A stretch of 64,000 bases of DNA from the NCBI RefSeq assembly GCF_002295115.1, contig NZ_NSFV01000009.1:186001-250000 (forward strand), written 5' to 3'. Made by a program: the position numbers and the translations under genes. This DNA is from Mesorhizobium sp. WSM4311. GTDB taxonomy: Bacteria; Pseudomonadota; Alphaproteobacteria; Rhizobiales; Rhizobiaceae. The notes under the pieces are model-generated. The model made no database searches, was not told where the DNA came from, and saw only the letters and a program-made list of their open reading frames with translations. Each line of letters starts with the position of its first letter. The first letter of the stretch is position 1. Positions 17,124-26,419 of the stretch are shown in pieces.

Positions 17124-18059
17124 ATGACATCACCGATGTTTGAAAAGATCGCGCTGGTCGGCATCGGCCTGATCGGCTCGTCGCTGGCCCGCGTCATCCG
17201 ACGCGAGGGCCTTGCCGGCCGCGTTGCCATCTCGACCCGCAGCGCCGCGACGCTGAAGCGGACGGAGGAACTTGGACTGGGCGATTCATACACGACGGAT
17301 GCGAAGGAAGCGGTCCGCGATGCCGACCTGATTATCGTCTCGGTGCCGGTCGGCTCGTCCGGCGCGGTGGCTGGGGAGATCGCGCCGGCGCTGAAGAAGG
17401 GCGCCATCCTCACCGATGTCGGCTCGACCAAGGCCTCGGTCATCGCGCAGATGCAGCCGCATGTGCCTGATGGCGTTCATTTCATTCCCGGCCATCCGCT
17501 GGCGGGCACGGAAAAATCCGGACCGGATGCCGGTTTCGCCGATCTGTTCGACAATCGCTGGTGCATCTTCACGCCGCTGCCGGGCACCGATCCGGACGCG
17601 CTCGAGAGGCTGTCGGAATTCTGGCGCCGCTGCGGCGCCAACATCGACACGATGGATCCCCAGCATCACGACATGACGCTGGCCATCGTCTCGCATCTGC
17701 CGCACATCATCGCCTACAACATCGTCGGCACCGCCGACGATCTGGAATCGGTGACCAAGACGGAAGTCATCAAATATTCGGCCTCCGGCTTTCGCGACTT
17801 CACCCGTCTGGCCGCCTCCGACCCGACCATGTGGCGGGACGTCTGCCTGCACAACAAGGATGCGATCCTGGAAATGCTGGCGCGGTTCTCGGAAGATCTG
17901 GCATTCCTGCAGCGGGCGATCCGCTGGGGCGATGGCGACAAATTGTTCGATCTGTTCACCCGCACCCGCGCCGTGCGCCGCTCGATCATCGAGGCCGGCC
18001 AGGATATCGACGTGCCCGATTTCGGCCGCCAGGCGGTGGAGCATCCGTCGAAGAACTAG
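17124..18059 (+). CDS. tyrC: Prephenate/arogenate dehydrogenase
   Basis: A 311-aa NAD(P)-dependent dehydrogenase for tyrosine synthesis. The Rossmann motif is LVGIGLIGSSLAR near residue 11. Other family blocks are DVGSTKASV, FIPGHPLAGTEKSG (catalytic His region) and TLAIVSHLPHI. The C-terminal helical dimer domain contains GFRDFTRLAASDPTMW. There is no fused chorismate mutase or ACT domain. AGGA lies upstream of the ATG at 17124. It is probably co-transcribed with hisC. The stop overlaps the end of the convergent kinase gene by 4 bp. Confidence 0.92.
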   Translation: MTSPMFEKIALVGIGLIGSSLARVIRREGLAGRVAISTRSAATLKRTEELGLGDSYTTDAKEAVRDADLIIVSVPVGSSGAVAGEIAPALKKGAILTDVGSTKASVIAQMQPHVPDGVHFIPGHPLAGTEKSGPDAGFADLFDNRWCIFTPLPGTDPDALERLSEFWRRCGANIDTMDPQHHDMTLAIVSHLPHIIAYNIVGTADDLESVTKTEVIKYSASGFRDFTRLAASDPTMWRDVCLHNKDAILEMLARFSEDLAFLQRAIRWGDGDKLFDLFTRTRAVRRSIIEAGQDIDVPDFGRQAVEHPSKN

Positions 18060-18985
18060 GCTGTTTCGGGCCAGGTCGCCATGACCATGGCCAGCGTCTC
18101 GGCCCGGTCCGGCGCGCCGAGCCTGCCGCCAAAGCGCAAGCATTTGAGCGCGGCGGCGGCACTTGCAAAGCGCAAGGCCCGCTCGACTGGCATGGCCTCC
18201 GCCAGTCCGACGGCAAAGGCGCCGTGAAAGACGTCTCCGGCGGCGAGCGTGTCGATCGCCTTGATCCTTGGCGCCGCGACATGGCGGGATGATCCCGACG
18301 CGCGATCGAACCACCAGGTGCCTGCCGCGCCGCCGGTGACGGCGACGAACGCATCGGTGCGGGAAGCCATTTCGGTGCAAGCGCTCGCCAGATCCAGCGC
18401 CTGGCCGCATATGATGCGCACCGCGGGCTCCGAGGCGACGATGTGCGAAGCCAGCGGCAACAACTGCTCCAGCACCGCCAGCGGCGCCGTATCGGCATCG
18501 AGGATTGCCGGCCGACCGGCCGCGCGCGCCGCCTCGAGGGCAAGTGTCGCTGCACCGGGCCACCGCACGTCCACTAGCACGGCATCGAATGCCGTGATGT
18601 CCGCGAAAGGCAATGCCCCGGGGTCGGCCTGGGCCAGGCTGTCATAGAAAGGCACGATGATGCGCTCGCCATGCGCGTCGACCAGGATCGAGGCCAATGC
18701 CGAGCGGGCGCCGCTGACGCGGCGGACATAGCTGCAGTCGACACCCTCGGCCTCGATCCCGGCGATCAGCTGATCGCCGACCGGATCGTCGCCGGCGCTC
18801 GCCCACAGCGACACCTCGGCGCCCAGCCGATGCGCGGCGCAGGCAGCGCTGGTGGCCATGCCTGAGGCGATCTGCACGCCATCGGCGGCGATGAACTTTC
18901 CCTGATGCGTGGGCAGCGTCTCGACACGCAGGATGGTGTCCAGCGTCAGCGCGCCGACACTGAGGAGCCTCGGGGGTCCCGGCAT
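18056..18985 (-). CDS. PfkB family carbohydrate kinase
   Basis: A 309-aa ribokinase-fold sugar kinase. PfkB signature 2 is visible near residue 245 as DTLAAGDVFHGAFAVGL, with the catalytic Asp in AAGD and an anion hole formed by AAG. The N-terminal substrate lid begins VGALTLDTILRV and ends with the GMATSAACAAHRLG block. The substrate cannot be told: ribokinase, fructokinase and sulfofructose-kinase-like enzymes all share these features. The gene starts 6 bp after the DUF2125 gene stop and has a poor ribosome-binding site, so translation is probably coupled. Confidence 0.85.
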   Translation of the reverse strand: MPGPPRLLSVGALTLDTILRVETLPTHQGKFIAADGVQIASGMATSAACAAHRLGAEVSLWASAGDDPVGDQLIAGIEAEGVDCSYVRRVSGARSALASILVDAHGERIIVPFYDSLAQADPGALPFADITAFDAVLVDVRWPGAATLALEAARAAGRPAILDADTAPLAVLEQLLPLASHIVASEPAVRIICGQALDLASACTEMASRTDAFVAVTGGAAGTWWFDRASGSSRHVAAPRIKAIDTLAAGDVFHGAFAVGLAEAMPVERALRFASAAAALKCLRFGGRLGAPDRAETLAMVMATWPETA

Positions 18986-18991
18986 GGCGCG

Positions 18992-19990
18992 CTATTGCAC
19001 CGGCTTGATCTTGCCGAGCGGGATGAAGCCGAGCGAGGCCTTGCCCTTGACCACTTTCAGCGGCATCGACGGTTCGCTGCCGAGCATGGCAAGCGCGGCA
19101 AAACCCTGTTCGATCGCATTCTTCTGCTCGGGTATGGCACCGGCCAGAATGGCCGCCACGGCCTTCGGATCCTTGATCCTGATCATCAGATCTGCGTCGA
19201 CCAGGCCTTCGGCGTCGACCGACAGCGGCCCGGAAACAGTGACTCGCGCCGTGCCTGACGACAAATCGAGGTTGCGGATCTCGACCCTTTGGCCGCGAAG
19301 GCTCTTCACCTGCGTTCCGATCAGCGCGACGCCATTCTTCAGCGTGGCGTCGCCGCTGGCATCGAGCGCCGGCAGCACGCGGCCGCCGATCGCATCCGGG
19401 TCGATTTCCAGATCGGTGAAGCTGCCGACATAATCGACGTCCTGACCGTTCGGCTGCAGCTGGCCGGCCGCCCTGCCGGCGCTGAACAGTTCCACCGGAT
19501 CGGTGTCGTCGGCTGGATCGGTCTGGCCCGACAGGCCTTCCGCTTGCAGCGCGATGCGCTGCGGCAGCGGCCATGACAGTTTGACCTTGGCCTGCAGATT
19601 GTCCCAGTCGATCCACAGCGGCACCATGCCGGGGACGGAGGTCCTGAGCGGACCGCGCAGATCGGCGACCGGCGACAAGGGCTGGATGATCTGGGCGACG
19701 GCATTGAAGGAGCCGGCCGAGGCCGCGATGTTCTTGGCATCGTCCTCATACGCCAGATTGTCGCAAGAGACGGTAAAGCTCAGGGGATAGCCGCTGACCT
19801 GGAGATTGGCGCAGCCGGCTTCGATGCCGCTCTTGTTGAGCGTGGCGACCGCCTTGTCTGCCTCGGTCCTGACCCTGTTGGCCAGATAGAACCAGCCGCC
19901 GCTGTAGATGGCGAACAGCACAACGATGAACGCCGCAAGCCAGAACAGGCCGCGGCGGGACTTTGGTTGGCGTTCGTCACTTGACGTCAT
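18992..19990 (-). CDS. DUF2125 domain-containing envelope protein
   Basis: A 332-aa protein with one N-terminal transmembrane helix (residues about 16-36) and a long periplasmic region matching DUF2125. An early block is GCANLQVSGYPLSFTVSCDNL, with two cysteines at about 58 and 73 that could form a disulfide. The C-terminal part resembles the repetitive beta-strands of AsmA-like envelope proteins, but that comparison is an inference. ATG 19990 is chosen because the helix begins shortly after it; the frame runs on upstream without a plausible start. It leads a two-gene unit with the PfkB kinase. Confidence 0.8.
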   Translation of the reverse strand: MTSSDERQPKSRRGLFWLAAFIVVLFAIYSGGWFYLANRVRTEADKAVATLNKSGIEAGCANLQVSGYPLSFTVSCDNLAYEDDAKNIAASAGSFNAVAQIIQPLSPVADLRGPLRTSVPGMVPLWIDWDNLQAKVKLSWPLPQRIALQAEGLSGQTDPADDTDPVELFSAGRAAGQLQPNGQDVDYVGSFTDLEIDPDAIGGRVLPALDASGDATLKNGVALIGTQVKSLRGQRVEIRNLDLSSGTARVTVSGPLSVDAEGLVDADLMIRIKDPKAVAAILAGAIPEQKNAIEQGFAALAMLGSEPSMPLKVVKGKASLGFIPLGKIKPVQ

Positions 19991-20143
19991 GCTTTGGCTC
20001 TCATTAACCCACGGTGTTGGTGGACGGACCTTCGATTCCGACAACACTTGGTAGACATTGACGAATAGGTAGCCGGGGACGGACGGAAAAACACCGGATT
20101 CCGGTGCGGTGTGGCCATTCTTTTTGCAATCAGGCACGGCGAT

Positions 20144-20665
20144 ATGGGCGATTTTTGGGTGTTTGGCTACGGTTCGCTGATCTGGCGGCCGGGTTTCGCA
20201 CATGTCGAGACGCGGCGCGCCCATTTGCACGGCTATCGCCGCTCGCTGTGTGTCTATTCCTTCGTGCACCGTGGCACGCGTGAGCGGCCCGGGCTGGTGC
20301 TTGGCCTCGACCATGGCGGCTCTTGCGTCGGCCTGGCTTTCCGCGTGCCCGGAGAATTGCGCGACGAGGTGATCGCCTATCTGCGTGAGCGCGAACTCGT
20401 CACCAGCGTCTATCTCGAGCGCACGCTCAAGGTCCGCCTCGACGGCGGCGGCACGGTCGAAGCGGTCGCCTACATCGTCGACCGCAAGCATGAGCAATAT
20501 GCCGGCGCGCTGGATGCCGCGCATGCGGCGGCGGTGGTGCGCGGCGCCGCCGGCCAATCCGGCAACAACGAGGATTATGTGCTCAGCACGCTGAAGCATC
20601 TGGAGGCACTGGGTATCCGCGACCACTGGCTGGAGGATGTGGCACGGGGGATAGCGCCATCGTGA
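20144..20665 (+). CDS. chaC: Gamma-glutamylcyclotransferase, ChaC family
   Basis: A 173-aa ChaC-type enzyme that splits glutathione to 5-oxoproline and Cys-Gly. The substrate-binding loop VFGYGSLIWRPGF is at residues 6-18, matching the family start. The catalytic Glu lies in the central YLRERELVTSVYLERTL region. The C-terminal YVLSTLKHLEALGI block is also typical. The ATG at 20144 gives the family N-terminus; an in-frame GTG at 20111 adds an unlikely 11 residues. Confidence 0.9.
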   Translation: MGDFWVFGYGSLIWRPGFAHVETRRAHLHGYRRSLCVYSFVHRGTRERPGLVLGLDHGGSCVGLAFRVPGELRDEVIAYLRERELVTSVYLERTLKVRLDGGGTVEAVAYIVDRKHEQYAGALDAAHAAAVVRGAAGQSGNNEDYVLSTLKHLEALGIRDHWLEDVARGIAPS

Positions 20666-20788
20666 AGCACTGGCTCTGCTCAAATAGGCGGTCAGGCCTT
20701 TGACCTCGACGCGGGACGACCTAGCTTAGGCTCCGAACCCAGCCAGCGGGCGGCATGCGCCCCAACCCAATCATCACGGAGAACCATC

Positions 20789-21736
20789 TTGCAGAAACGC
20801 CGTCTCGGTCGCACCGACCTTTCCATCGCGCCGCTGGTTCTGGGCGGCAACGTCTTCGGCTGGACCGCCGACGAGAAAACCTCCTTCGACCTGCTCGACC
20901 GCTTCGTCGCGGGCGGACTGAACGCCATCGATACGGCCGACGCCTATTCACGCTGGGTGCCCGGCAACACGGGCGGCGAATCGGAAACCATCATCGGCAA
21001 CTGGATGAAGGACCGTGGCAACCGGGACAAGGTCGTGGTGATCACCAAGGTCGGCTCGGATATGGGGCAGGGGCACAAGGACCTCTCCGCCGCCTATATC
21101 GAAAAGGCCGTCGAGGCCTCGCTGAAGCGACTGCGGACCGATGTCATCGACCTCTATCTGTCGCACTGGCCGGACCCGGCCACGCCCTATGAGGAGACGC
21201 TTGGCGCCTATGAGAAGCTGCTTGCCAAGGGCAAGGTCCGCCATATCGGCTGCTCGAACCTCGACGCCGGCCAATTGCGCGCCGCGCTCGATGTGGCGAG
21301 CCTGCGCAGCTTGCCGCGCTATGAGGTGCTGCAGCCGGAATACAATCTCTACGACCGCTCCTCCTTCGATGGGCCGTTGCGCGATCTGTGCGTGGCCGAG
21401 GATATCGGCGTCATCACCTATTTCAGCCTGGCCAAGGGTTTCCTGAGCGGCAAATACCGCAGCGAGGCCGATCTCGGCCAAAGCGAGCGCGGCGAGGACG
21501 TCGGCAGTTATCTCAATGCGCGCGGCATGCGCATTCTGGCCGCTCTGGATGCCATATCCGCCAAGCATTCGGCGAAACAGGCGGAAGTCGCTCTTGCCTG
21601 GGCGATCGCGCGGCCAGGTGTCACCGCACCGATCGCCAGCGCCACCAAGCCCAGCCAGATGGACAGCCTGATCAAGGCGGCGTCGTTGAAATTGACCGCC
21701 GACGACATGGCCGAGCTCGACAAAGCGAGCGACTGA
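20789..21736 (+). CDS. Aldo/keto reductase
   Basis: A 315-aa TIM-barrel oxidoreductase of the aldo/keto reductase superfamily. The catalytic tetrad is visible: Asp and Tyr in DTADAYSRW (about residue 50), Lys in VITKVGS (about residue 86) and His in YLSHWPDP (about residue 126). The NADPH region includes FSLAKGFLSGKY. It is closest to the AKR11/YdbC-type general reductases; substrate unknown. It starts with TTG at 20789, supported by GGAG 9 bp upstream and the standard family N-terminus (RRLGRTDLSIAPL). Confidence 0.88.
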   Translation: MQKRRLGRTDLSIAPLVLGGNVFGWTADEKTSFDLLDRFVAGGLNAIDTADAYSRWVPGNTGGESETIIGNWMKDRGNRDKVVVITKVGSDMGQGHKDLSAAYIEKAVEASLKRLRTDVIDLYLSHWPDPATPYEETLGAYEKLLAKGKVRHIGCSNLDAGQLRAALDVASLRSLPRYEVLQPEYNLYDRSSFDGPLRDLCVAEDIGVITYFSLAKGFLSGKYRSEADLGQSERGEDVGSYLNARGMRILAALDAISAKHSAKQAEVALAWAIARPGVTAPIASATKPSQMDSLIKAASLKLTADDMAELDKASD

Positions 21737-21823
21737 GGCTTCGGCCGCCCCACGCACGAACGTCCAAGACCACGCTCCCGTCTTGCCATAGCGTCCTTCG
21801 CCATTGGCAAGACAGAGGGTGCG

Positions 21824-22450
21824 ATGACCGAGCCGCTTCTTTCGCAGCCGCAGCTTTGGCGGCCTCTGCTCGCCCTGGTGCTGGCCGCCACGGTGGTCAT
21901 GGGCAGTCCAGGGCCGGCAACGATAAGCGTCACCGCTGTTGGCGCCGCCTTCGGTCTGCGCGATTCTGTGCGCTACACCTTGGGGATCGTTCTCGGCACG
22001 GTCGCCGTGCTGCTGGTCGTGGCGACCGGGATCATGGCGGTGCTTGGCTCGATGCCGAAGCTGGCGCCGGTGCTGGTTGTCGCCTCGGCAGCCTATATCC
22101 TCTATCTCGCGTTCAGGATCGCCACGGCGCCGCCGCTGGCGGCGCGCACGGCCGACGCTGCGCGCCCGACCTGGCTGGCCGGGTTCCTGCTGGCTGTCGC
22201 CAACCCGAAAGCCTATGTGGCGATCGCCGCCGTGTTCGCCGGCGCCTCGTCCAGCCAGGACGGCGCGGAACTCGGCCTATGGCTGAAGCTGGCGGTTCTG
22301 GCGGCGATGATCGTTGTCATCCATGCCGTGTGGCTGCTTGCCGGTGCGGCGTTCGCGCGCTTCCTGCGCAGGCCTGTCGCTTCGCGGATCATCAATCTGA
22401 TCTTTGCCGCCACGCTGGTGCTGACCACCGCGCTGGCCGTCTACGGCTGA
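21824..22450 (+). CDS. LysE family amino acid exporter
   Basis: A 208-aa inner-membrane protein with five to six helices of the LysE/RhtB superfamily. The N-terminal VVMGSPGPATISV block near residue 27 is the family hallmark, followed by GLRDSVRYTLGIVLGT. The export substrate is unknown. It lies 87 bp after the aldo/keto reductase on the same strand, close enough for co-transcription but with room for its own promoter. Confidence 0.86.
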   Translation: MTEPLLSQPQLWRPLLALVLAATVVMGSPGPATISVTAVGAAFGLRDSVRYTLGIVLGTVAVLLVVATGIMAVLGSMPKLAPVLVVASAAYILYLAFRIATAPPLAARTADAARPTWLAGFLLAVANPKAYVAIAAVFAGASSSQDGAELGLWLKLAVLAAMIVVIHAVWLLAGAAFARFLRRPVASRIINLIFAATLVLTTALAVYG

Positions 22451-22468
22451 TCGCCCGGCTGGAGGCGT

Positions 22469-23257
22469 TCAGGCCTTCGCGCCGAGCTCCCGCAGCCGCT
22501 TCAACGCCGTCGGCGGGAAGGCGGGCGGGTTGGGGGCGCGCGATGCCTCGATGAGGAGCTGGTCGCAAGCCGCTTCCGTCTCGCCGATCAGCCTCGCCAT
22601 GAACTCGTCCTTGCCGAGGCCCGGTGGGATCGGCGGCAGAAAACGCGCCTTGATGGTGCCGGGATAACGCAGGAATTTGCGGCGCGGCCAATAGAGGCCG
22701 GCGACATGGGCAACCGGCACCACGGGAACACCAAGCTGCGTGTAGATTTCGACGATGCCGTATTTGTAGGCCGGCTCGTCGCCCGGCGCCCGGCGCGTGC
22801 CCTCGGGATAGATGATCAACTGGCGCGGGTTGCGCGCCATCTCTTGCTTGGTCGCCGCGACCACTGCCTTCAGGGCCTTGGAGCGGCTGCCGCGATCGAC
22901 CGGGATCATGCGCATCTTCATGATGTACCAGCCGAAAAACGGGATCCAGGTCAGCTCGCGCTTGAGGATGTAGAGCGGGTCCTGGAGGAAAGGGAAGAAG
23001 GCGATCGCATCCCAGAACGACTGGTGCTTGGGCGCCAGGATGAAGGAGCCTTCGGGCAGGTTTTCCTGCCCGGTGATGTCGTTCTTCGTTCCGGCGATCT
23101 TGTCGTAGAGCCACATGCAACTGCGCGACCAGAATTTCGGCACGAACCAGGCGCGGTGGCGGGGCGACAGGAAATAATAGGGGGTCCAGAGGATCATCTG
23201 GACGATCAGATTGACGTAGAAGACGAAATTGAACGCCAGCGATCTGACATGGAGCAT
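22469..23257 (-). CDS. plsC: 1-acyl-sn-glycerol-3-phosphate acyltransferase PlsC
   Basis: A 262-aa membrane-associated acyltransferase that makes phosphatidic acid from lysophosphatidic acid. The catalytic HX4D box is KHQSFWDAIAF near residue 76, and the phosphate-binding block is YPEGTRRAPGDEP near residue 150. An N-terminal hydrophobic anchor spans about residues 6-28. The ATG at 23257 gives the family N-terminus but has only a weak ribosome-binding site; the frame is open upstream to 23356. It lies convergent with the LysE gene. Confidence 0.9.
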   Translation of the reverse strand: MLHVRSLAFNFVFYVNLIVQMILWTPYYFLSPRHRAWFVPKFWSRSCMWLYDKIAGTKNDITGQENLPEGSFILAPKHQSFWDAIAFFPFLQDPLYILKRELTWIPFFGWYIMKMRMIPVDRGSRSKALKAVVAATKQEMARNPRQLIIYPEGTRRAPGDEPAYKYGIVEIYTQLGVPVVPVAHVAGLYWPRRKFLRYPGTIKARFLPPIPPGLGKDEFMARLIGETEAACDQLLIEASRAPNPPAFPPTALKRLRELGAKA

Positions 23258-23371
23258 GGGGGAGGTCCGGTGAGGAAGTGTGCGTTGGTTACACCAAGCG
23301 CGGGGAAAAAGGAAATGGCGCAGCAGTGTCCCGGCCGATGCTGAAGCATGGCTCACGCCAGCGCAGGCACG

Positions 23372-24273
23372 CTACTCCAATCGCGCCAGCCGCTCCTTCA
23401 GACGCGGTGCGGCAAAGTCGAGGAAGGCGCGCAGCTTGACCGGCAGCAGGCCGTGGCCCGCATGCACCAGGCTCACTGGCCACGGTTCCGGCTCGAACTC
23501 TTGCAGCAGGATGCGCAGCATGCCGGACCGCACGGCGGCATCGACCTGATAGGAAAGCACTTTCGTCGGCCCGACGCCGGCAATCGCGGCATCGATCGCC
23601 GCCTCGGCGGTGTTGACCTGCAGGCGCGAGCGGACCTGGACCGTGACGTCCGTCTTGCCTCTGGCGAAGCTCCAACGGGCGGCGGAGGAAAGTCCCTCGA
23701 AGGTGATGCAACTGTGGGTGCCTAGATCTTCCGGGATCGTGGCGTGCCGTGTTCGGCCAGATAGGCCGGGCTGGCGCAGACAACGCGGCGGATCGCGCCG
23801 ACGCCAATGGCGACCAGGCTCGGATCCGGCAACTGGGCGATGCGCAGCGCGAGGTCGAAATGGTCCTCGACCAGCTGGGTTATGCGGTCCGCCAGGGTCA
23901 GGCGGATATCCACGTCGGGATAGGCCGAGAGAAAGCCGGTGACCACCGGCAACACATGGAGACGGCTAAACACGACCGGCGCGGTGATGGCCAGTTCACC
24001 GGTCGGAGCGCTGTACTCGCCGGCCGCGCCGCGTTCAGCCTCGCCAACGTCATCAAGGATGCGGCGGCAGGCCGCAAGATAGGCTTCGCCGGCATCGGTC
24101 GGCGTCAGCCGGCGCGTCGAACGGTTCAGGAGCCGGGTGTTGAGATGGCGCTCAAGATCGGAAACCTTGCGGCTGACGGTCGCCAGGGGAATGCCGAAAC
24201 GGCAGGCCGCGACGGAAAGGCTGCCGGCCTCCACCGCCGCGACGAAGAGCGACATGGCTTCGAGACGATCCAC
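23372..24273 (-). pseudogene. LysR-type transcriptional regulator broken by a one-base frameshift
   Basis: The first frame (start 24273) encodes the winged helix-turn-helix and the first part of the effector domain, through SPAYLAEHGTPRSRKI, then hits TAG at 23722. The rest of the LysR effector domain continues in a second frame, from about PEDLGTHSC past 23725 to a stop at 23372. Adding one base near 23729-23733 (after the TPR codons) restores a continuous 300-aa protein, the standard LysR length. It is divergent from the DUF1348 gene, its probable target. Either the gene is inactive or the base is a sequencing error. Confidence 0.88.
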
Positions 24274-24380
24274 AACTTCTTCCGGAAAATGGAAGGAACG
24301 GTTGCAAATATGCCATCTCCATTTCAGGAATGGAAGGGGCTATATGTCAGTTCGCAGCAGAGCCGCGCCATGGAGTTCTC

Positions 24381-24851
24381 ATGTCTGAAAGTCGCCCACC
24401 CCTTCCGCCGTTCAACGCCGAGACCGCCGCGCAAAAGGCCCGCATGGCCGAGGATGCGTGGAATTCGCGCGATCCGGCACGGGTGGCGCTCGCCTATACG
24501 ATCGACAGCCGCTGGCGCAACCGCGCCGAATTCCTGCAGGGCCGCGATGCCATCCAGGCTTTCCTGACGCGCAAATGGAGCCGCGAACTCGACTACCGGC
24601 TGATCAAGGAGATCTGGGCCTTCCACGGCAACCGCATCGCCGTGCGCTTCGCCTATGAATGGCACGACGACAGCGGCTCCTGGTTCCGCAGCTATGGCAA
24701 TGAGAACTGGGAGTTCGACGAGCACGGGCTGATGCGTCTGCGCATCGCCAGCATCAACGACTTGGCGATCAGCGAGGCTGATCGCAAGTACCATTGGCCG
24801 TTGGGGCGTCGCCCGGACGACCATCCGACTTTGTCGGCGCTCGGGCTTTAG
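24381..24851 (+). CDS. DUF1348 (SnoaL/NTF2-like) protein
   Basis: A 156-aa protein of the NTF2-like fold, DUF1348 family. Characteristic blocks are AEDAWNSRDPARVALAYT near residue 22, FLTRKWSRELDYRLIKE and WEFDEHGLMRLRIASIND. Function is unknown; relatives are small stress-linked or isomerase-like proteins. ATG 24381 has TGGAG 6 bp upstream. It is divergent from the broken LysR gene, a layout that suggests LysR control. Confidence 0.84.
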   Translation: MSESRPPLPPFNAETAAQKARMAEDAWNSRDPARVALAYTIDSRWRNRAEFLQGRDAIQAFLTRKWSRELDYRLIKEIWAFHGNRIAVRFAYEWHDDSGSWFRSYGNENWEFDEHGLMRLRIASINDLAISEADRKYHWPLGRRPDDHPTLSALGL

Positions 24852-24899
24852 AGCAGTTCCAGGAAAAGTGTGAAGCGGTTTTCTGTCGGGAATTGCGTC
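24851..24899. repeat. Rhizobial intergenic palindromic repeat, copy 1
   Basis: A short intergenic element with AGTTCC at one end and GGGAATT at the other, separated by AAAAGTGTGAAGCGGTTTT. A related element in opposite orientation lies at about 53624-53690. It fills most of the gap between the DUF1348 stop and the next gene's ribosome-binding site. I recognise this wording as common between Mesorhizobium genes, but copy number cannot be judged from this window. Confidence 0.6.
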
Positions 24900-24932
24900 G
24901 GCTGGAAGCCGGTTTCAGGCAAGGAGGTTTCG

Positions 24933-25565
24933 ATGGACGCGCATGCTTTCACCAGCGATGTCGCCTTCACGCCGACCGTCAAGGCGATCCAGGCGCGCAA
25001 GGGTTCGCGCCAGTCCTACGCCCGCGTCGAGGAGCGTGGTGGCTGGCAGGCTGTCATCACGCCGGACCTAGCCGCCTTCATTGAGATGCAGACCAGCGTC
25101 TTCCTGTCGACGGCCAATGGCGATGGCCAGCCCTACATCCAGCATCGCGGCGGCCCGGCCGGCTTTCTCAAGGTGCTGGACGAAAAGACGATCGGCTTCG
25201 CGGATTTTTCCGGCAACAGGCAGTTCATCACGCAAGGCAATCTGGCGGACAATCCACGCGCCTTCCTGTTCCTGATCGATTACATGCTGCGCCAGCGCAT
25301 CAAGATCTGGGGCACGGCGCGCGTCGTCGAGAACGATGCCGAGCTGATGGCGAGGCTGATGCCGCAGGATTACAAGGCACGTCCCGAGCAGATCATCCTG
25401 TTCACCGTCTCGGCCTGGGATGCCAATTGCCCGCAACACATCCCGCAGCGCTTCGAAGCGGCTGATGTGGCGGCAGCGCTTGGGGAGCGGGAGAGGCGCA
25501 TTCAACAGCTCGAGCAGGAGGTCAGCCGCCTGAAGGCCGTGTCGAAGGGGACAGACAAGGAATGA
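24933..25565 (+). CDS. Pyridoxamine 5'-phosphate oxidase family (FMN-binding) protein
   Basis: A 210-aa split-barrel flavoprotein. The FMN-binding strand region is visible in ADFSGNRQFITQGNLADNPRA near residue 88, with AFLFLIDY next. The C-terminus (about 175-205) is a heptad-like coiled coil, ERERRIQQLEQEVSRLKA. It is not the true PdxH; members of this group bind FMN and have assorted or unknown activities. AAGGAGG lies 6 bp before ATG 24933, which fixes the start. It ends 18 bp from the convergent YdcF gene. Confidence 0.86.
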   Translation: MDAHAFTSDVAFTPTVKAIQARKGSRQSYARVEERGGWQAVITPDLAAFIEMQTSVFLSTANGDGQPYIQHRGGPAGFLKVLDEKTIGFADFSGNRQFITQGNLADNPRAFLFLIDYMLRQRIKIWGTARVVENDAELMARLMPQDYKARPEQIILFTVSAWDANCPQHIPQRFEAADVAAALGERERRIQQLEQEVSRLKAVSKGTDKE

Positions 25566-25583
25566 TGATGGAACGCCGGGGGC

Positions 25584-26309
25584 TCAGCCGCCGGCCGCGG
25601 TCTCGGCCAGCGCAATGCCGTCCGGGGTCGGTTTCACCGGCACGATGCCGCGCGCCAGCGCCAGCAGGTATTTGGTGTATTCGGTGAACAGCACGCGCAA
25701 CGCCCGCGGCTTGGTCAGCCAGCCGCCATTGTCGAGATTGGAATTGACCACTGGATAGGGTTCCAGCTTGGCGCCATGCAGCAGGCGGCCCATTTCCAGC
25801 AGGCTGCGCGGCATGTGGTAATTGTTGGTGACCAGGATCACCGTGCCATAGGCGTGGCTTTCGACCCATTTGGCGCTTTCCTCGGCATTGCCGATCGTAT
25901 CCAACGCGGCACGGTCGATGTCGACGCAGCAGGAAAACAGGTTCTTGTCGCCGCCGGTGGCTGCCTGGAGCTGGCGCCGGCTGGCGGACGGATGCACGCC
26001 GCTGATCAACAGCCGCTCGCCCTTGCCGGATGCCAGCAGATCCATCGCCGCGTCAAGGCGCGACTGGCCGCCGGTCAGCACGATGATGGCATCGGCCTTG
26101 GCCGGATTGGCTGGCGTGGTGAGATGGGCGACCTTGTTGGCGAACCAGCCGAAGCCGCCGGCAAACAGCGTTGCGAAAATGAGGAGGGAGAGCGCGGATA
26201 TCCGCACTGCGGTCTTTAAACGGCTAATCCCGCTATGGTCGCGCAGACGCGCAACCACCACTGGCATCTGTCCAACCGTCCCGGTCGAATCCCGCACGTC
26301 CATGGCCAT
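25584..26309 (-). CDS. YdcF family (DUF218) membrane protein
   Basis: A 241-aa protein with an N-terminal transmembrane helix (about residues 36-58) and a periplasmic DUF218 domain. The fold's strands and binding loops are visible: ADAIIVLTGGQSRLDAAMDLL and VILVTNNYHMPRSLLEM. Relatives such as ElyC/SanA act in envelope or peptidoglycan precursor metabolism; the precise role here is unknown. ATG 26309 has AGGA about 9 bp upstream. It follows ftsX on the same strand with a 110-bp gap. Confidence 0.83.
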   Translation of the reverse strand: MAMDVRDSTGTVGQMPVVVARLRDHSGISRLKTAVRISALSLLIFATLFAGGFGWFANKVAHLTTPANPAKADAIIVLTGGQSRLDAAMDLLASGKGERLLISGVHPSASRRQLQAATGGDKNLFSCCVDIDRAALDTIGNAEESAKWVESHAYGTVILVTNNYHMPRSLLEMGRLLHGAKLEPYPVVNSNLDNGGWLTKPRALRVLFTEYTKYLLALARGIVPVKPTPDGIALAETAAGG

Positions 26310-26419
26310 ATGGTTAATCCTGAAATGCGGCCTTGGGTAGGTAAAAGACGCACTTTGCGTTACGTCGTTTCTCCATCCGTGATCATCCTGCTTCGATTTC
26401 CGCCAGAGCAAGTTGCTTT

